Origin: Legionellales bacterium UBA2469 | Lineage (GTDB): Bacteria; Pseudomonadota; Gammaproteobacteria; Legionellales; Legionellaceae | Length of the DNA: 9,385 nt | Assembly: GCA_002342175.1 (NCBI GenBank) | Contig: DDPL01000080.1 | Location: 8,218-17,602, forward strand | Reading direction: 5' to 3' | Shown: positions 6,661 through 9,385 of the stretch, piece after piece | How positions within the stretch are numbered: the first letter of the stretch is position 1 | Layout: every line of letters starts with the position of its first letter | Made by a program: the position numbers and the translations under genes | The notes under the pieces: model-generated | What the model was told of the DNA's origin: nothing | Databases searched by the model: none | Seen by the model: only the letters and a program-made list of their open reading frames with translations

Positions 6661-7654
6661 TCATCGATGGTACAGTGTGCTGACTGTACCATTTTTTTTA
6701 AAGCCTTTATCATGGATTTACGCCATCGCTCAACGCCTGCATCGAAAATTCCAACAGTGTTTTATTAAACGTGAACACACGCCACCGGTCATTGTGATTG
6801 GCAATATCACTGTTGGTGGTACCGGGAAAACGCCTTTTTTAATCGCATTAGCGCAAAGATTACAAGAAGAAGGATATCGCATAGGTATCGTGACACGAGG
6901 CTATCATAATCAACTTTCCAATTCTCCTTACTTAGTTCAAGTCGCAGATAGCGCCCAACTAATTGGTGATGAAGCAAAATTAATCAGTCAAAAGGTACAA
7001 GCACCATTAGTCATTGCCCCAAAACGTCAAGAGGGTGTTCGTCTACTTACTTCAGAATTCCAATGTGATGTCATTTTAAGTGATGATGGTCTTCAGCATT
7101 ATCGTATGCCACGTGCCATGGAAATTGTCATGATTGATGGGCAACGTGGTTTTGGGAATCAACAACTATTGCCGCTGGGGCCTTTACGCGAACCCTTGTC
7201 GCGTCTCAAAAAAGCAGATTTTATTCTCATCAATGGCACCGCATCCAAAGCCACTCAAAATATTTTAAAGAAAATGAACTGTAAGACCTTTCATATGGAT
7301 TTAAAAAACCGTGATATTCAAGCCCTTCACCCACAAACACCGCCATTTACATACAGCTACCCATCAATTGCAGCCTTTGCCGGCATCGGAAATCCAGGCC
7401 GATTTTTTCAGTCATTACAAACCCTTGGTATTCAACATCAGCCCTATTCTTTTGCCGATCACCATATTTTCCACAGAAAAGATTTTGAAATCCCCGAAAC
7501 TTGCATTATCATGACAGAAAAAGATGCGATGAAGTGCCAATCATTTAAACAAAAGCCGATTTATGTATTACCGGTTGAGGCATGGATGCAACATCAATTT
7601 TGGACAACTTTCTTTTCTCATCCGCTTTTTAAATCGCAGAGAATTATCGCATGA
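6632..7654 (+). CDS. lpxK: Tetraacyldisaccharide 4'-kinase LpxK
   Basis: A membrane-associated kinase of 340 aa that phosphorylates the 4' position of the lipid A disaccharide to give lipid IVA. The N-terminal membrane-binding helix is at about residues 13-35 (LKPLSWIYAIA). The P-loop GNITVGGTGKT is at 57-67, SDDGLQHY at 150-157, the catalytic-region DHH at 276-278 and MTEKDAMK at 294-301. All family hallmarks are present. I chose the ATG at 6632 because GGAG lies 4 nt upstream and the N-terminus then matches the family length. An upstream in-frame ATG at 6578 would add 18 residues that only shadow msbA. The start lies inside the msbA 3' end (29-nt overlap), so expression should be coupled. 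Codons 12-23 double as a strong terminator-like hairpin plus T-tract. The stop overlaps the next ATG by 4 nt (ATGA). Confidence 0.95.
   Translation: MKSKLTQWLNHRWYSVLTVPFFLKPLSWIYAIAQRLHRKFQQCFIKREHTPPVIVIGNITVGGTGKTPFLIALAQRLQEEGYRIGIVTRGYHNQLSNSPYLVQVADSAQLIGDEAKLISQKVQAPLVIAPKRQEGVRLLTSEFQCDVILSDDGLQHYRMPRAMEIVMIDGQRGFGNQQLLPLGPLREPLSRLKKADFILINGTASKATQNILKKMNCKTFHMDLKNRDIQALHPQTPPFTYSYPSIAAFAGIGNPGRFFQSLQTLGIQHQPYSFADHHIFHRKDFEIPETCIIMTEKDAMKCQSFKQKPIYVLPVEAWMQHQFWTTFFSHPLFKSQRIIA
6667..6699 (+). terminator. Intrinsic-terminator-like hairpin inside the lpxK 5' coding region
   Basis: A perfect 10-bp stem (ATGGTACAGT / ACTGTACCAT, 6667-6676 and 6683-6692) with a 6-nt loop GTGCTG is followed by a run of eight T (6692-6699). 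The first T also closes the stem. The structure begins 7 nt after the msbA stop, where a terminator would be expected, but it also encodes LpxK residues 12-23. The stem has 4 G:C pairs, so it is of moderate strength. Whether it ends transcription in vivo is untested; ribosomes finishing msbA or starting lpxK would mask its left arm. Confidence 0.6.
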
Positions 7655-8682
7655 AGGCTAAATTTTTATTAAAACTTATTTTTTGCATAACCCTGGTTTT
7701 CACAACCTGCTGTTGCGTAGCTGATGACAATTTACCGAGTCCTTTTCTCCTCAATCAACTAAATACATCCCAAGACATGTGGACCATCACCGGACTTTTA
7801 CAAAATGAGCAAGATGAGTCTTATGGATTTACCTTTAACATTCAACGTAATGGCCCAGCCTACCATGTTTTTGCAGCCATCATGGATATCCATCAAAAAA
7901 AGGAATTATGGCATCAAGAAGAAAATGGCATATTGGCAACTTCCGACCAACCTGTGGAAAAATTAGGTCATTTTTTCTGGAAATATAGCAATATTAATTC
8001 CAGTTTAATCGTTGGTTATGAGGACAACAAACAACAAGTCTTCAATCTAAAATTAGATCTTCTAGAGCCAACTGTTGTCACTAAAACGGCTAAACTCACA
8101 CCTGATATGAAAATTCAACAATTTTGGTCAGGTCAAATCAATGGCCATGTCAATATCAATGAAAAAGAACAGTTTGTAACGAGTCGTGAAATGTGGTTAC
8201 AACAAATTTGGCAACATCAGAGCGGACACCATCCCAAAATGTTTCAAGAACTCATGTGTAAATTTCAGGATGGTAGCTCACTTTTCGCTCTACAAATTCC
8301 TGAAAAAAATGCTTTGAAAGCCAATATTGCCGGCCACTTTAATGCTCAAGGCGATAAACAAACGATTTCACAATTCATTAATTTATATCCATCCCAAGAA
8401 AAAAATTATAATGTAATTTTAAAAGATTCTAAAAAAGTATTGCATTTACAATCCCTCTACCAAACAAAAAACTATCAAGCCCTATTTGGATATATTCCTC
8501 ATGCAACCATGCATGGTTTTTGTCTATATCAAAGTAATCCATGGGATGCTCTAATTCCCCAAAATCGTCCCCATAAACCGCGTTTTGAATCAAAGCATGA
8601 AAATATTTTACAAAAAACATTTGCACTGGGGAAAAAAAACTTTAAAATGCCTATCAATTTGAAAAATAAATCGACATCATGA
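7651..8682 (+). CDS. Secreted AttH/CrtC lipocalin-like protein (tentative)
   Basis: A 343-aa protein with an N-terminal signal peptide: charged MKAK, hydrophobic core 5-19, then a Cys-rich end (C20-C22) and a probable signal peptidase I cut after A24. The Cys residues do not fit a standard lipobox because Thr or Cys occupies -1. The mature part resembles the AttH/CrtC lipocalin-like family: W44-TITGLL and YGFTFNIQR (58-66) match the W..TG.L....YGF.. opening of that family. [10 protein letters not shown] (180-189) followed by a strand with [12 protein letters not shown] (207-218) matches the second-domain W..Q.W signature. Family members are usually larger secreted or periplasmic hydrolase/hydratase-like proteins acting on hydrophobic substrates; the substrate here is unknown. 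It overlaps lpxK and ttcA by 4 nt each (ATGA), so it belongs to the lipid A operon and may act on envelope lipids. The family call is moderate; the gene itself is certain. Confidence 0.6.
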   Translation: MKAKFLLKLIFCITLVFTTCCCVADDNLPSPFLLNQLNTSQDMWTITGLLQNEQDESYGFTFNIQRNGPAYHVFAAIMDIHQKKELWHQEENGILATSDQPVEKLGHFFWKYSNINSSLIVGYEDNKQQVFNLKLDLLEPTVVTKTAKLTPDMKIQQFWSGQINGHVNINEKEQFVTSREMWLQQIWQHQSGHHPKMFQELMCKFQDGSSLFALQIPEKNALKANIAGHFNAQGDKQTISQFINLYPSQEKNYNVILKDSKKVLHLQSLYQTKNYQALFGYIPHATMHGFCLYQSNPWDALIPQNRPHKPRFESKHENILQKTFALGKKNFKMPINLKNKSTS

Positions 8683-9385
8683 CAGATTTCACTGCTATTG
8701 AAAAAAAACTCCTCCACTATACAGGCAAAGCTATTGCTGACTATCAAATGATTCAACGCGGTGATCGTGTTATGGTCTGCTTATCCGGAGGAAAAGACTC
8801 GTTCACAATGCTAACCATTTTAAAGCATTTACAACAACGCAGTCGTCAAGCTTTTGAAATGCATGCGTTTACACTTGATCAAGCACAGCCCGGCTGGGAT
8901 GATAGTAAATTGCGTCAATGGTTAAGTGGAAAAAATATTCCCCATACCATTTTAACCCGCGATACTTACTCGATAGTCAAGGAAAAAATTCCAGAAGGTC
9001 AAACCTATTGTTCTCTATGTTCACGATTAAGACGAGGTATTATTTATCGCTACGCTGAAGAACATGGATTTAATAAAGTGGCTTTAGGCCATCATCGCGA
9101 TGACTTGATTCGATCATTGCTCATGTCGATCCTTTATAATGGCTCCATCAGTGGAATGCCACCCAAATTATTAAGCGACAATAAAAAACATATCGTCATA
9201 CGACCTTTATGTTATGCGCAGGAAGCCGATATTATGCGATTTGCGCAAGAACAACAATTCCCCATTATTCCGTGTAATTTATGTGGCTCTCAAGAAAACC
9301 TATCACGTAAAAAAGTTGGTGCATTAATCGACCAATTGGCGCTTGAAAATCCTAAGGTCCCAAGCAATATTCTTCATGCTTTGCA
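8679..9385 (+). CDS. ttcA: tRNA 2-thiocytidine synthetase TtcA (5' part)
   Basis: The gene runs off the window after about 235 codons; the full family length is about 280-310 aa, so the C-terminus is missing. TtcA makes 2-thiocytidine at position 32 of certain tRNAs, using ATP to activate the base and a [4Fe-4S] cluster. Visible are the PP-loop SGGKDS at residues 36-41, the first Cys pair C111-x-x-C114 ([10 protein letters not shown]), GHHRDD around 147-152, GMPPKLL, and the second Cys pair C199-x-x-C202 in [10 protein letters not shown]. These are the diagnostic TtcA features. The start is set by the ATGA overlap with the preceding stop; it has no Shine-Dalgarno, so translation is probably coupled. 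A tRNA enzyme at the end of a lipid A operon is an unusual context. Confidence 0.95.
   Translation, partial: MTDFTAIEKKLLHYTGKAIADYQMIQRGDRVMVCLSGGKDSFTMLTILKHLQQRSRQAFEMHAFTLDQAQPGWDDSKLRQWLSGKNIPHTILTRDTYSIVKEKIPEGQTYCSLCSRLRRGIIYRYAEEHGFNKVALGHHRDDLIRSLLMSILYNGSISGMPPKLLSDNKKHIVIRPLCYAQEADIMRFAQEQQFPIIPCNLCGSQENLSRKKVGALIDQLALENPKVPSNILHAL

Noticed and set aside
6667..6692. The lpxK dyad as a LexA-type operator
   Set aside because: LexA boxes read CTGT-N8-ACAG; here the arms are in the opposite order (ACAGT...ACTGT), and the following T8 fits a terminator better.
8429..8756. Minus-strand frames over the lipocalin-like gene and ttcA start
   Set aside because: Antisense to coupled genes, Phe-rich low-complexity translation, no start signals.

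Overview
The window is an AT-rich, gene-dense chromosomal segment from a Gram-negative bacterium, most likely a gammaproteobacterium. It encodes MsbA and LpxK of lipid A assembly and a two-CxxC TtcA-type tRNA thiolase. The short intergenic spaces, the low GC and an unrecognised two-helix membrane protein suggest a Legionellales-like (Coxiella/Berkiella/Aquicella type) host. That placement is inference only. I see no mobile element, CRISPR array, tRNA or rRNA.

Left part (1-1462, + strand): the 3' end of a DegV-family fatty-acid-binding protein gene, whose start lies outside the window. It is followed 2 nt later by a DUF1295 (steroid 5-alpha-reductase-like) membrane protein.

Middle part (1464-4750, - strand): reading from right to left, a 61-aa orphan protein with its own strong promoter; a 256-aa unknown protein with two adjacent hydrophobic helices and its own extended -10; a short-chain dehydrogenase (SDR) whose catalytic Tyr and Asn are both replaced; and an iron-sulfur (6-4) photolyase of the PhrB/FeS-BCP type. 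The last three genes are separated by only 4 and 1 nt, so they form an operon. The photolyase stop and the DUF1295 stop face each other with a single base between them.

Right part (4894-9385, + strand): msbA, lpxK, a secreted AttH/CrtC lipocalin-like protein and ttcA (truncated by the window end). They are chained by overlaps of 29, 4 and 4 nt, so translation should be coupled. The two lipid A genes cover the last kinase step and the flippase. The lipocalin-like protein sits between them and the tRNA enzyme.

The most unusual structural signal is a textbook intrinsic terminator (10-bp perfect stem, 6-nt loop, T8). It starts 7 nt after the msbA stop but lies inside the lpxK coding sequence, where it could act as a translation-sensitive attenuator. 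The second notable signal is the non-canonical SDR active site (Ser-Ser-Ile-Lys instead of Asn-Ser-Tyr-Lys) in an operon with a photolyase.
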